From contig NC_053180.1 in the NCBI RefSeq assembly GCF_905163445.1, positions 19,582,701-19,646,700 on the forward strand: a stretch of 64,000 nucleotides of DNA, given 5' to 3'. This DNA comes from Pararge aegeria (lineage: Eukaryota > Arthropoda > Insecta > Lepidoptera > Nymphalidae). Shown here one piece after another: positions 30,001-45,000 of this stretch. Position 1 is the stretch's first letter; the number at the start of each line of letters is the position of its first letter. The notes beneath the pieces were generated by a model that was not told the origin of the DNA, made no database searches, and worked only from the letters and a program-made list of their open reading frames with translations. The position numbers were made by a program, and so were the translations under genes.

Positions 30001-33000
30001 CATTGTAAATAATATTATTGTACACCTCAACCTAGAATACATTGATAAGATTATCTAATTTATCAAAGTCTCTATCATTACATTTTAGTTTAAGATATTC
30101 ACTTCAGTCACTGTAATCGCGTGAGTGAGGTGTGATAAAAATGTCGTTAGACGTTAATATAAGCGAACCGGATGAATTTAATTGCGTCGAATTACATAAT
30201 TGTATACAAAGTGTCGCTGCTATTAAAGAAATAAGAGATTATACTTACCATGTCGACATAGTTTCGGGTAAAGGTGCCAACTATGTTGCAAATGTCTTTA
30301 GAATATCTATCGTAGAGTCAGGGACTGATAAAAAACTTAGTGTTATAGTGAAAACCTTAGTTAATACCTTAAGACAAGACGTATTCAGAGAGTTACATAA
30401 GAGAGAAGTGCTTGCTTACATGGAAGTTATAGACAAGTTTGTTGATTTACAGACTGTGATTTCAATCGATAAAAGAATTATTTTACCTAAATTTATATTT
30501 TCAAGCGTAGAGATGAACAATGAAGTGATCGTATTAGAAGATATGTTGTTAAGTGGTTTTATAGCTGACAGCAAAGTAGCCCAGTTTGAAAAACTAGATT
30601 ATCCACAAGTTCGCCTAATTTTAACAGAGCTAGCCAAATTTCATGGTTTATCTTTTGTGTTTGAATACAAAAGACAAAATTTTAAAAGTATACAAAGTGA
30701 TTTTGAAGATATTATTTTCAATGAACAATTTCTTGATAACTCAAAATTAAGAAATTATTTTGTAGAGTCATTTCAAACATCATTGAATCTCATAGATAAA
30801 ACTAACATTAAGGAAAATTTAGAGCAAAACAAAGATAATATTTTAGACTTATTGAGAAGATACACTAAGCCAAGAAAATATAACGTTTTTTGTCATGGAG
30901 ATTACTGGATTAACAACATTCTTTTTAAAGAAGTATGTATTTCGATGTTTTCTTTTATAGCGATTATATAATCCAGTTAAGTACGTAATGTAAATTTTGA
31001 CGTATGTGGAATGCTGCAGATTCAACTTGTTTACTTTAGATATCATCAAAGCCAGTTTAAAGGGTGATTGATGTGCTCTAACTTTGCATAAAAATATGAA
31101 CGTGCGAAAACATAAAATAATCAATAATAATAAAAATTTCGTTTTGTCTACAGGGTGAAGAACAAAAAATTTGTTTTTTGGATTTTCAAGCAATGCGGTT
31201 TGCCAGTCCAGTAACGGATATACTCTATTTTCTATACATTTGTACGGATTCCAAATTCAGAGCTAATTATTTCACAGACCTCATAAATGATTATCATGAC
31301 AGTTTGAAATCATTTTTGGACCTTTTCCAAATAGACGCCGATGAAGTTTTTCCAAAAAATGAATTTGAAAATGATCTGGAAGAAATGCTTCCGTTTGGTC
31401 TTCTTGTAGCTTTGATAGAATTAAAATTAGTGACCACAACACCCGATGACGTCGAAATAACAGAAAATATGGATACACCGGGACTAGGAGATATTATTTA
31501 TATGCCAGGGGGAGAAGAGTTATATAAACTACGTGTGAATGACGTCATTGATGAATCAGATGCTAATGGAGTTTTAAATCAATTATTAAATGATCTTAAT
31601 GTCAAAAAACCCCAACTCAGTATTACCTCATAATATTATATAATCATTACAATCAATGAATCACTGAGATGCAGTAATCTGAGCCTTGATAGGTATCTTA
31701 TTTGACGGTGCAGCGTGATGTTTTGAAAATATATTGTGCAATTTTCAATTTTAACAATAGGGAAGTTGCTTGTTATAATACAAAACCATGTTTATTTGTT
31801 TGATTGTTTATTTTACGCATATAAAATAACTGCACGATTGATATCGTCATTGGATATTTAACTGCGGCTCACAAGGCCCTAGGATGGAATTTTAGGTCAG
31901 TTCTAAATTTTTTAGGTATTTAATTATCAGTCAATTAACTCTCAGTACGAGCCTGAAGTAAATATTAACATGTTTCCACCCTTTGTACCCTTGTTTCCGG
32001 CAGCATCACCACTAACATGTGATATTAATTGTAAAAACCCGCAAACTCGCTTTGTAGTAGCATGGTAGAGTTAAGTACCATATCCATGAGAAGGCAGTGG
32101 GCCATTAATAGGTATAAGGAGGATATAAATAAGAGTGTATTTACCTATCGCCACCATTATAAGCCGGTGCACTAGAATCTCCAAAAGAAGTACCATAAGC
32201 CATAGAACATGGTTCCATAACACATCGTTCAGTTTCTTCGGTAGGCTTGGGTCCCATACATTTGCTATCCGGTAGTTTTGCAATGGTACGGCTGAATTCT
32301 AGAAATATCTTGCAATTAACTTCTTTCTTCCTCCACCCTTCTCCACATGTGACACTGCATGGGCCCCACTCGTCGTCTTTGATGTAGCTATTCGATAAAA
32401 AAATTTTTAGTCTGTGGAGTTTTCATATAATGCTATTAAAAATTAACTAATTTAGAAGACAGTCCACGTGCAAAATGATTGCTGAATGCATAAAATTCAT
32501 GATAAATTGTTTTTCATCTATTACATTTTGTAGCTCACACTGGAGTTATGTTCCATTCAAAATGAGTATTGAAAACCTAATTCTATATTTCTGTGCCTTA
32601 AAACATGGTGATGATACATTCAATTCTAAAACATTATACTCATAGGTCTAGTAAAGGATTGTTCACACACAGTCCATAATACATGCTGGGTGCTTAGGGT
32701 TCAGAAAATACACTGAAAACTACCGTCCTAAAAGATTCAGTTCTGGCTGGTATATGTAGAAGTATGTGCACCAGTGTTTGTCTGTATTCACCAATTATAC
32801 CTGCAAACTTGATTTAAAAACGTACTCTTTAGCGTTAAGCAAATAAGATCTATACTATTATCAAAACACTCGGTGAATGAAAGTTATCGAAGAAAAAATA
32901 GCTTTGTCGGTGTCAGTGCAGAGATGTATAGTATCTTAGAGTATCGGAAAAGTGTTTCGAAGCGAAACAAAAAGTAGACAAAGTTTAGATAGTGTAATAT

Positions 33001-36000
33001 GTGCAAGGAAATACAAACTTTACTGTGCAGTGCATAAAGTTGAATAAAGGTTGAACGTAGAGAAAGCAATGGTCCGTGACAGGTAATGAACTGAAGGGTT
33101 CTTGTGGAATAATCGAAGAGAGTGCATACGAAATTGACCAGTATTGAAGCAGAAAAATTAAGTGGGTTAAGGTCGATTTTCCTTTACATATGTTTTACAG
33201 TGATGTCTATCTTCTAGGTTATCTTGAAACACGAAATGTTATACAGTTCTGCAGTCTAAATGAAGGGGCGGTGACAATAATCATTCTCATATCGTCCTTA
33301 ATCCATTGAATTATTAAATGGTTAGAAGACGATCACTTTAAATCAATAAACACATAAGCTAGGAACAAATGGGAATAACAGCCACTGGATGTGTGTACAG
33401 GTGGGGGGCGTAATGTAATTAACTGTAAAAAATGTGATGTTGTTTTGAATTCAAAAGTGAAACCTTTAATTAATACTGGTTAAGGTACAATACCTTACAT
33501 ACAACCAGCCACACGCAAAGAATATTTTGTAATTGCTGAAAACAACAACAAAATACTCTGAGCTGATTGAAAGACACAAGAAAGTGGAAATATTATAAAT
33601 AATCCTTAAGAAATTACTAAAAAAGGAACTCCTAAAACAAATCTAAAATTAAATGAATATTTCATTTTATTATTTAACTTTTATTCCAATAATAAGTCGA
33701 CCTCATAACTTCTAGTAGAATCTGTTTATAACAGTTATTATAATATTTAGTAAAGAATCTTCTACAAATTTAATTTTAACTTTGAATTACTTGTAAACTA
33801 ACTTAATTGTAGACTACTTTTTCGAATTTTTCGAAACTTATTCGAAAAATTATTCGTCTTAAATATCGTTAGCATCAAATAAAATGTTAATAGAAAACTT
33901 TTTCGAAGTTTAATTTATTTGAGCCATATCTAATAGTCTGAAATTCAAATAAAGGCCTTGGCAAATATTATTAGTATTCAATCGGCAGATGCAACTCTGT
34001 TATTAAGAATGCTGAGATTTTATTCGCCAACCTCATCATGTAAAATAAACTGAATCCATGCAAATAATGGTAGAAAGAAACATTTTGAAAATTATACGTA
34101 TAAACAATTCTGGCTGGAGACATTCATAAAATTCATATATTAAAGTTTCATAATTAAGTTATAAGTTTGCTGTCAATTTTAATGTATTCGTTAGATTTAT
34201 TAGCGGCTACTTAATTGGTGTATGTGTTATTTTCTTTGTACTAATTTTAAGTATTAAGTATACTGTTTGGGCCTTAATAAATAAAATAAAATAAAAATAA
34301 AATTCAATAGAGTCACCAGTTTTATCTATTGAAAAAAATCTAAAATGAAATCAAAAGTGCTTAAACATAAGACATAAATTTATACAAATTTTGATGTATT
34401 TTGCACAGATAAAAAGTATTTCTGTTTTCCAAACTAGTTGAGACTGTGTCACGGAATCATTCTGAGTTGAGAAATTAATAATGACAGCTGATTGGCGCAG
34501 TGGGCACTGCTTTCGGAGTCCAAGGCAAGTTCGATTCTCACTACTGGAAAATGTTTGTGTGATGAACGTGAAAGTTTTTCAGTGTCTATGTGTACAGTAT
34601 AAGTATTTATACAAATAATCATCAGTCATCTTAGTACCCATAACACAAGCTACGCTTACTTTGGGGCTAGATGGCGATGTGTGTACTGTCGTAGTGTAAA
34701 AAAACTACTTGTTTTTAATTTATTTTTGAAAAAATGACTAAAGTTGGCGTTTGTCTGTACAAGATTAATCATCATCAACTCATCACCGGCCCACTACAGG
34801 GCACGGGTCTCCTCTCAGAATGAGAAGAGTTTAAGCCGTAGTCCACCACGCTAGCCAAGTGCGGATTGGTGGACTTCTCATATTTTAGAATTCGCAGGTA
34901 AAAAATTTACCTTACGTTGTTTTCCTTTACCGTTAAAGCAAAAATTCAAAATTACAGTACAGCACTCTAATCTGTTCTGACAAATAACGCAATGACTTGG
35001 TTTACGGTAAGAATATTAAGGTTATTACATTGGCGTTATGTGTGTTATCGACTCTGGAACAATTGGATTGGAACAATTAGGGAATTTATGATTTCTTAAT
35101 TTGCTCAGAGCTATGTATTATTCTGGTTCGATGCCGTCTTGAAGATTTTGAAAGACCTGTCAAGTTTGCTTGCTTTATTGTTCATCAGGAGATAAAATCG
35201 TCTTTTTTATACAAATTTATAGCGTGCAAGTGAGCGGGCGGTCCTTTGATTTTAAGTTGTTACCCGCCACCCATTAAGCGTAGAATGACTGCGTGTGTTG
35301 GGAATGTATTTTTGGGTCATTCAAAAATTCATAGCTCATTTATTTCATGTAGGCCTAGTATAAGCACTTTTGAAACGTCAAAGTTTGTCTATTTGTAGTG
35401 ACTCTACAACCAGAAGATTCTACTGAGAAGAAGAAGGCAAGAGGCTCTTTTCCAACATTAACAATTCAAATTTTACATGTTATCATTTATTTTTCTATCT
35501 TGTGAGAGACAATTTTGAGAGATATATTTACCCACCCTTTAACCGCACAAGCAAGCTAGTTCCACCATATTAGAACATATCTAGTGTACCGGAAATTCAG
35601 GTGGTACCGATAAAATTTGTTTCCGAGACACAAAGTAGTACGATCAGAATATTCCCTACTATAGAAATTATGAGTAGAGTTCCCCTGAAATGCAATATCA
35701 CCTGTAGACCAGAATTATACAGGCTCTGTTTATATTTATTTATTTTATATTGATAACGTTCACTGCGCCAGAGAACTCTGCACGATAGAAAATAAATAGG
35801 GAACCGACTCAAGAAATCGCTACAAAACGGTTTCTACCAAGCTACGTTAGAATCTTTTTTTACTTTTTTGATGAGATTTGTATTTGTATTTTTCCAGCCA
35901 GAATAGTTGTTAATGATATTAACTCTTGTCAACACTTACGTGGCTTCAACAGGAACGTCTGGGTCGCCAATTAGCTGCTCTGCTTTAGCTTGAGGCGGCG

Positions 36001-39000
36001 GATAAGGCTGTATTAGAGGCTGAGTGTGGTAGACAACTCCTGGGAGCAGTTCTTCGATGTCATCCTAGGATACATCAGGTTTTTTGTAACATATGTACTA
36101 ACAGTAATGTCTAATGAAACTAGCAGGTGTAACGTCTTCTCTTTTATATTGTACTCAAAAGATTACATACAAACTTCTAGTCCCTATTCTAAACCCTTGA
36201 AGATTGTTAAAAAAACGCCTTTAGAAGTTATTAAAAAAATCATTACAATCAATGTACGCACGCATTAATAGTTCACTCATAGAAATATTTAAACACACAA
36301 CACCATACACGCACGCAAACATACCACACACCACACACCGCACACTCGCACACACGAACACACCATGTGTTATTAGTTTTAAACAATTAAGATAGTCTAA
36401 AATATTTCGATCCATTGGAAGCACTCCATTTGGCTTGATATTTTACCCCTCACCTTGTAACCTTTTTAAAAGTAGTTCATAAACGGTAATTTACTCCTTG
36501 ATCAATAAATATTTTATCGTTATAAAGTAATATAATAAAAAATATATATTATAAAAATATTTTATTGTTATAAAATATTTATATGCAGATTTAAATGCCC
36601 CTAACTTTAAAAAAACATAGGTTCCTCGTACAGTATTTTAACCCTCGTTTTGCCCATTTAACGGTATATTGCCAAATAAAAGGTAGCCTTTAAAATATTG
36701 CTGGTTTGGCGTACAAATGTGATACAGGTATCATAGAAACCAATCTGTTGTTAAAATATGTCTACCTCAGGTTCTTCAGCTTCTCTAAAAACGGGGCAGC
36801 TGATGCCAGTAGAGCAAGGTCTGGATATCTCGGGCCTCGACGCAGGGTCGCACCCCCCACCTGCGGGGGTACATTCCACACCCCGTACCTGGACTCCTTC
36901 GCCGCAGGATACAGAGCACTGCGAAACGTAAATTATTGATAAGATTAATTCAAGGACAATAAAACATACGCAACAAGCCACGCTCTTGTAAAACGATTTC
37001 CAAAAAGAACTAAGGGTTTTTGTTATACGGAAACATAGTCGCGATAATTTTGTTTGAAATAATTTAAACTATTTCCTAATTACTTTCAATAATAGGTATA
37101 TCTGTGTACCAAATCAGCGTGAAAATTAAGAAAACAAAAATTATTATTTTCGTGTACCTAATTGGTATTTTCTCCACGGTAGTAATACTTTGGAATCGTA
37201 TAACATTGTAACGTAACTGCAATTTTAGAACTCCAGCCAAAGGAACGTAGAGTATGAAGCACTTTTTAAGATACAAAGTTATAAAATGCTATAAATGTTT
37301 ATCGCCATATTTTTAATAACGTTTTCTCGTTATTTAACATTATTCTTCGTTGGGAAATCAGGTTTCTAGTCTTATAATTTCTGAATTTTCTCTGGTATGG
37401 TCTGGTGGGAGGCTTTTGCCGTGGCTAGTGACCAGCCTACGAAAAGGACGTGCCGCTAAGCGATTTAGTGTTCCTGGAGTATGACTACAATATGCCCTAA
37501 CAGGTTAGCCCGCTATCATCTTAGACTGCATCATAACTTACCTTAACTGAACTTGTAGTGGAATAAAAAAAACCTTATACCTAGGTTTTTTTTCAATATA
37601 AGTACATAAACAGTTCGTAAGTTCACTTAGCTTATTTATGATTTGCTCAGTAAGATAATGTTTGTAGCCCATACCTACCTGTATGGCATTCTTATCGCAA
37701 TGATTTTATTAGATTTCCAAAATGGATTTTTTAAAATTTAGTTTGTATACTTCACAGGCTTTACGACTATCATGCCTTATAGAAAGCAATGATGAGGTCT
37801 CAGTATATTTATTTATTTATTTATTCCCATCTTACATTTTTGTTATTACAGGAAAAAGTTATCCTAATACGACAATGCAGCATGTTATGTAAATTTTAAT
37901 AATATATATAACTATAGTGTATATGATAAAATCCAAATCGCTATATTTGTGAGTTCACTCAGAGTGCAACAAAATAAATGCGTCTTCTCGGCTATCACAT
38001 TGAGGGTACGGAGTGCGCGCATCAGTGGCGCCTTCTTCAGTAGCTTGGTGCACCCGTACGGCACCGCCAGCAGCGATGGCCGGTGCCTCCGCCAAACATA
38101 CCGATCCGGTGCACGCAGGCTTACCAGGCGTAACACATCAGCATTACATATTTGTCCCCTCAGTACTCTAAAAACATGCGTTACGAGTGTAAGCTCTCTC
38201 CTTACCCTAAGCTCGTTGTATCCTACCATGCCCAGAACAAATAATGTTGGGTACATCAATGGGTAGTAGGGGTACACTTCATAAAGCTTCATGTACAAGT
38301 ACCTTACAAATTTGTTCTGGACCCGCTCCAGCATGAGACTATATTTAGCTTCATATGGAGCCCAAATGACTGCGTTACCTTCTAGGTGGCTCCTATGCAT
38401 TATACAAGGCGATTACAGCACTTATATTCGTGAAACCACGAACCGTGCGTAGCAAAAAGCCTAAATTCCTGTAGGATGTAAGTTGGGGCGCGCTTGCATA
38501 CAAAATGCCTATTCACTCGTGCCTTGAAGGCATTGTAGTTTCAGACATAGTTCCTGAAGGAAGTCTTTACTATGTTTAGGTGTAGCTAAGTTATAAACAC
38601 ATGACTGCTGTTAAAAGTGATCCTGTGGTCCAGACACTGGGCGACGGGTTTTGAACACCGTGTAAGTCCGACACAACGATCGCGCCTCTTCCGACACGGT
38701 GGAATCCCCACGAAAAAAGGGAACCACAATATGGTTAACTACAGCTGAAGAAAAGTTTAATCAAATTGGAAAAAGATGTGAGCGAGATTTTTGGTAAAAG
38801 TCCCATTTCTTGCGGGCCAATTTAAAATGGAAGACAAAGTTTTTATATCTGAAATCGAAGAGGAAACCGCAAAGTTTTAGTTTCGTTTGAAAATTTTCTA
38901 ATTTAATTATGTAAGCTTTGATGAAAGTTTCCTTTTACGAATTTCACGTTATATTTTTTTAAAGAGATGTTTCACATTAAGACTAATATAAGCAGTGCTT

Positions 39001-42000
39001 TTTAAGATTAATAACGATTTATTACTACAGTTGATAGGTTACAAGCATGATCTTGCTGAGGTTATCATAAATTAGCTTAGTAACTTTACTAACTGTTTAT
39101 GTATATTGTATACCTAGGTTTTTTTATAAGTTAGCCCTTGACTGCTATCTCACCTCGTGATAAACAAGTCAGTCAGTTGCAGTCTAAGATGGTAGCGGGC
39201 TAACCTGTTAGGGAGTAGGGTAATCATACCGTAATCGGTTTCTACGCGATATCGCACCGGAACACTAAATCGCTTAGCGGCACTTCTTTGTCAGTAGGGT
39301 GGTAGTAAGTCACGGCAAAAGCCTTCCACCAGACCATCCTAGAAAAAAATCAAAAATTATCAATTCTCAAACTACCCCGGCCCGGATCGAACTCGGGACC
39401 TCCTACTTAAATTCACAGCGCTCACCGTCAAAATAAAAGTATTGTAATAACAAGTATTATTTATATCGTCTGTCCACCTCATTGGGGGTCGACCAACGCT
39501 GCGTTTACCTGTGCGGGGTCGCCATTCCAGCACCTTGGAACCCCAACGTTCATCGGTTCTTCGAGCTATGTGCCCTACCCATTTCCACCTCAGCTTTGCG
39601 ACTCTATATAAGTAACTCTAGTTTTTCTACGGATCTCCTCATGTCTGATATGATCACGTAGAGATAATCAGAACATTGCTCTCTCTATCGCCCGCTGAGA
39701 CTTCTTATAACGCCCATATATCGCATATAAAGTTACGTGCGTGCTGGGACTCGAACTCGGACCCGTGGAAGTGAAGCCAAAGTCCTAACCACTGAGCTAT
39801 CACCGCTACAGACTCAGGTTGATGATCATAATTTAGCAATCTGTCTATGTCAAAGTGTTCACAAGACTGAAAGCCCATTGGTCTCATGCTCCAGTTACGT
39901 TGTATGAGTGAAGCCCCTCCCTGTCTGATTAATGGTACACAATAACAAGTTAGCGGAACTTAGCGGTCCATAGTTTGTTCGGTCAACTGATGGAGGCTAT
40001 CAATTGAATTTATTTATTCCACTCTCGGAAGTTCGATATCGCATAACGTCACTCGATCTCTGGCATATCTTCAACAGACTAAATAATTAAAATCATTATC
40101 ATCATTTTTATGTATAAATGAACGAATGAATGAACACTTTTGACTTTTCACCATGTGGTAATTAATGATATAGGTTAAGATGGTAGCGGGCCAACCTGTT
40201 CGGGAGTAAGCAATTGTATTAAATCCCTAATCGGTTTTTACGCGACATCGTACCAGAACTCTAAATCGATCGGCACGTCTTTGTCGGTAGGTGGTATAGT
40301 TTACAAAATTTAATATGCATATAATATAATTATTACTCAAAGCATAGCACAAGCTAAACTTACTCATGGCGATGTGCACATTGTTGCAGTATTTATTTAT
40401 TTATTTATTGTTATTAGGTACACAAAACAGGTAATAACTAAAGGTAGATCTCAATATAAGTAATAACAAGTTTTGTTCTAAGTATATTTTTTAAATTGTT
40501 TATTTATGAACTACATTTTGAAAATTACACTGATTGCAGGTACATTAGAGTTTTTTATTAATATTGATTTTAATCTCGACATCACGAGAAATTTATATTA
40601 TTCTCTCAGTATGCAGTTAGAATTTGTTTCAAAAGATATTTTGAATTTAGATTGTGTTATATATGTGTGTTCGTTAGTGTCAATTTATTGCTAGAAGATT
40701 AAATGTTTTTTTTTCAGTTTTTTATGTTTTTTATGAAACGGTGATAGCCCAGTGTTGGCTTTAGCTTTAAGTCTCAAAGGTCATAAGCCTGATGGTCCAG
40801 CTACGCAGTGCGAGTAGAGCCTTCATCTGGTTACCAGTTAACTATAACAAGTTCAAGGAACTGACCCGTTAGTAGTTTGTTCGGTCAGCTGACGGATGCC
40901 ACTAATTAAATTTATTCCACTCTCGGAAATTCACTTAAACTTTATCACGAATTCACGTTAAAGCCAATGGGATGGGAATCAAGTTAGTGGGAACTGCTGT
41001 TGAACATTTTTTTTGTGAAATTATACACCTTACCTTTACATGAATGTTTTTCAGTGTCTGGGTGTTTATACGTATATAATAAGCATTCATGTATATCTAT
41101 ATATATATAAATGGAAGTGCTACTTACAAATTGCTAGTTATACCATTTATCACTCAAGAACGGCGGGACCAATTTTTATGATATTTGATTTTTTGGATTT
41201 CTCTTAGACCGGAATAGAATAATAAGTATTAAAATATAACATTTATCAATAAAAAAAGATCCGCGGTACGAAGTTCGCCGGGACAGCTGGTTATTTATAA
41301 AAATATTAATCAGTCATCTTAGTACCTATAACACAAGCTACGCTTACTTTAGGGCTAGATGGCGATGTGTGTATTGTCAACGTCTATTTATTGTTTATTT
41401 ATTATTTTATTTCTTTTCCACTACAGCTTTTTTTTCATTTCTCAACAAGTTGGCCCTTGACTGCCATAGCACCTAAAGGTAAGTGTGCAGTCTAAGATAG
41501 TAACGGGCTACCCTGTTAGGGGTTTCACAGTAATATTAAACCCATACCCGTAATAGGTTTTAATGCGTCATCGTAACGGCACGCTACATCGCTGAGCGGC
41601 TCGTCTTTCTCAGTTTGTAGTCGAACAAGTTGTGGTCTGTAGTATAAGCCATAAATAAAAAAAATGGAACCAATGACCACGTGTTCTATATTCTATATTC
41701 AAACTTGCTATCGATTTTGTCAACGATCGTCCTAAATATTAGCTTCAAGAGGCATGTATGTCACAAACCTGCCTTTAGCGAACTTAACTAAATTCCAAAG
41801 CTTGACAATTAGTTTAGTCTCCTTCGCAGGCTGCCGGCCAAGTCACCGGACGAGGCACTTATCAACCACCCAGTTCCTGAACTTGTAACTGTGTGGCCCG
41901 CAACTAGATACGGCGAACTAAACTCCGGGAACTTAACAATAATAATACTTTGCTGGTGCTCACTCAAGTATCGCCATTTTACTCTACTTAGTGATTTAGC

Positions 42001-45000
42001 ATTTAAATGGTTTTCTTTATGAACTTCTTGCGAGCATTTTATTACTAAACACTCTGTTCTCAGTAACAATAGTAGAGTCACTACAAACAGACTGACTTGA
42101 CGTTTCAAAAGTGCTTATTAATTAGGCCTACTTGAAATAAATAAATTTTGAATTTGAATGAACGTTTGTGATTATTTTTGTATTAAATAACGTAAGCGTT
42201 TTCATGCGTCTGGTACCTTAGTATATTGGTCGATTTACACATGGCTAGTTTTGAATGGAAAACGACTCTATTTGGATTTAGTTGCAAGGCAAGCTAACTT
42301 GACTCCCTGATTGGTTAATCAAGTTAGCTTGCCTTGCAACTAAATCAAAATATAATAGTTTTCTATATTTTGTAGTAAGATCGCCAGCACGCTTCGATGC
42401 GTGTCTAAGTGGATCTGTACTAATCTAATTTTATACATTATACCAATTATATAAACTATCAATTTTAGTAAGTATAGTGAATTAGTGTTCAGCATCAGGA
42501 TGGGCTGCGTGTAAAGTTTTTGCGTTCTAAATTCTACTAATATTATCAATGTGAAAGTGGATATTTGTTACTCAATAACGCAAAAATGGCTGATAAGATT
42601 TGGATAAAATTTTGCATGCATCAAGCCTTTGACATGAAAAAGAAGTAGGCTACCTTTTATCCCGATTCCTTAAATAGTTTCCGAGGGAAAATTAAAAGTT
42701 GTTTTTGAGTTATCCGCGGGCAGACAGCTTTGAAATTTCGTATACGTGTCGCCTTTGCTATGGAAAAGGGCATGGCTATACCGATCTCTCAAATAGTTCT
42801 CGTGGTAGGATTAAAAATTGTTGACGAGTTCAGACCCAAATCTGATTTTCCAGTCACGTGCAGAAGCTAGTAAATTATAAATATATCCTTAATTTTCTGG
42901 CAAGGTGGTAAGTTAGAATCGAACATAAGACCTTCTATTAAAAGAACACAGTACTACCTACCTCTAAACTTGCACCATGTCAATGGTTTAAATTAAAATT
43001 GAAACATAGGACATTCCCTAGCTTTGCAACTTGATAAGCTAATACAATTTTGAATTAAGACAAGACTAATAACTATTACCTTCTATCTCTCGGAAATACA
43101 GGCAAGTTTAGAAATTGTACTTCGTCTTGTATTAGGAGGTATACAAGGGATGGTGTAAAGTGTGAAACACACAGACCTCAGGGCGTACGCGGATTGGGGG
43201 TAACCTGCCTAATATTGTAATTTCCATGGTAAAAAATTGTTATCAATTCTAGTATTGTAAACACGAAAGCTTGTATGTTTGCTTGTTTATTATCAAAGGG
43301 CTATTTCCTGGGCCACTGGTGAAATTTGGGACATATAGATTGTCTCCTGTAGACGGACATAGCACATGTTTTAGCACAGAAAAACAAATGGTTAAAAAAA
43401 TTAAAAAAACGCTGACGGTTTTCGTAGTTTTCAGCAAAAGCGTAAATGCTGACAGCATTTACGCTTTTGCTGAAAACTACGAAGTTTCAAATATTGGCAT
43501 TGTTGCGAAAACTTTTAATTTAAAGTTACACAACAATGTTAAGTTCTTCTAGGTAGCACGAATGTAGAGTAAGAGAATACTCTATTTGTATTTTTTTATT
43601 TTAAGCCTAGCAAATCCGTTTACAGTAAAATTAAAAAGATGGCAAGTTTTCTCTTCGACTCACTTGTTTAACTTGTGCTAGGTCTCATTTTAATAAAAAT
43701 CTATGCGTTTGTAGATGTTTATATTTAGTAACGTGGAAAATATATAAGCTCTTGTGTTACTAGTTGAGATGCCCCTTAAAAAATCAAACTATTCCAAAAT
43801 TCTTAACAGCGGACCATGTCCCGCCCCGGCTTTTATGTGTTCAGTACTTAATAGCGTAAATATATCCCCCGAGGTGCACTTCGCAGTATTTAGTTGTTGT
43901 TTAGCCGCTGAATGTTTAATGACTTGTCCGGCTTCAGTTTCAACTTCGAACAAATGCTGAACTAATTGTCTGAATGAACTGTTATTAACCTAGACATTTT
44001 ATGATACTTTTCAACAATTCAGTGGTATTTTATGAAATTCCTTTCCGCGTTAAAAACTAATAGTGAGTAACGGTTTTGCCCGCGTCAACTACGGGTCGCA
44101 TTTTAATGCTATATAGTCTTCAACCTTCTATAGTAGATCAACTACAGCAGCTAGCAGGTAGTGGCGGCTGCAGTGTGGTGGCGGCAGATCAGAAAACTGT
44201 TGTTACCACCTTCTCCTCTCACCGCGGGTGTCGTAAGAGGCGATCAAGGGAATATAACCGAGAACGGGTATATAATTGTTATTAAGTCGGACTTTTAAGA
44301 AGTTTTTTATAATGTTTGTCGGTATGCGTGAGTAAGAATGAAAATATTTAATTGATTTTTTTTTGTCTTATTACTTTTACAAATCTCTTAATAAGTTTCA
44401 ACTCCACTTTCAAGTTCAGTTTATCTAGTTAAAGCTGAACTTAAAGTTACCTAAAAGTAGGACTCGCTCAGAGCGCTACGAAGAACATTAAAATTTAGGT
44501 GCTCATTAACACAGTTTTAAGTACCAACCTATTCCATTCACTGAATTTCGTAGATGCTCGAAGTGAAATTTTACTAACTTCACTACTTTGTTTGGTTTAA
44601 CTGCCTTCTGTACAGTTTTTGGAACGGGATTGTTTCACTCAAAGTTGCTTTATTATTGCAATTGTAAATCTTTAATAAAACTAGCCTTCGTCCTCGACTT
44701 TGTCTACGTAGATTTGCTGTTTTACCACTTCAGTACATTAACTATGTCTGAACATAAATAACAATTTGTTGAACCGAGTGTATGTGCCTCCAATACAGCA
44801 AGCACCAGTTACTTTTCTAAGTTATGTGCGTTTTCAGTAATTAAAATATCACTTGATTCAACGGTGAAGGAAAACATCGTGAGGAAACCTGCATGCCTGA
44901 GAGTTCTCCATATATATATATATATCCTCCTGGCCGTATCCGACCACAGCGACTCCTTCTAGCTATTATGAGCGTATCTGATGTGCTCTCCAGTGACTGG

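Noticed and set aside
30132..30140. Upstream GTG as start of the kinase
   Set aside because: A GTG start is not expected here. The ATG nine bases on has a good context and fits the family length.
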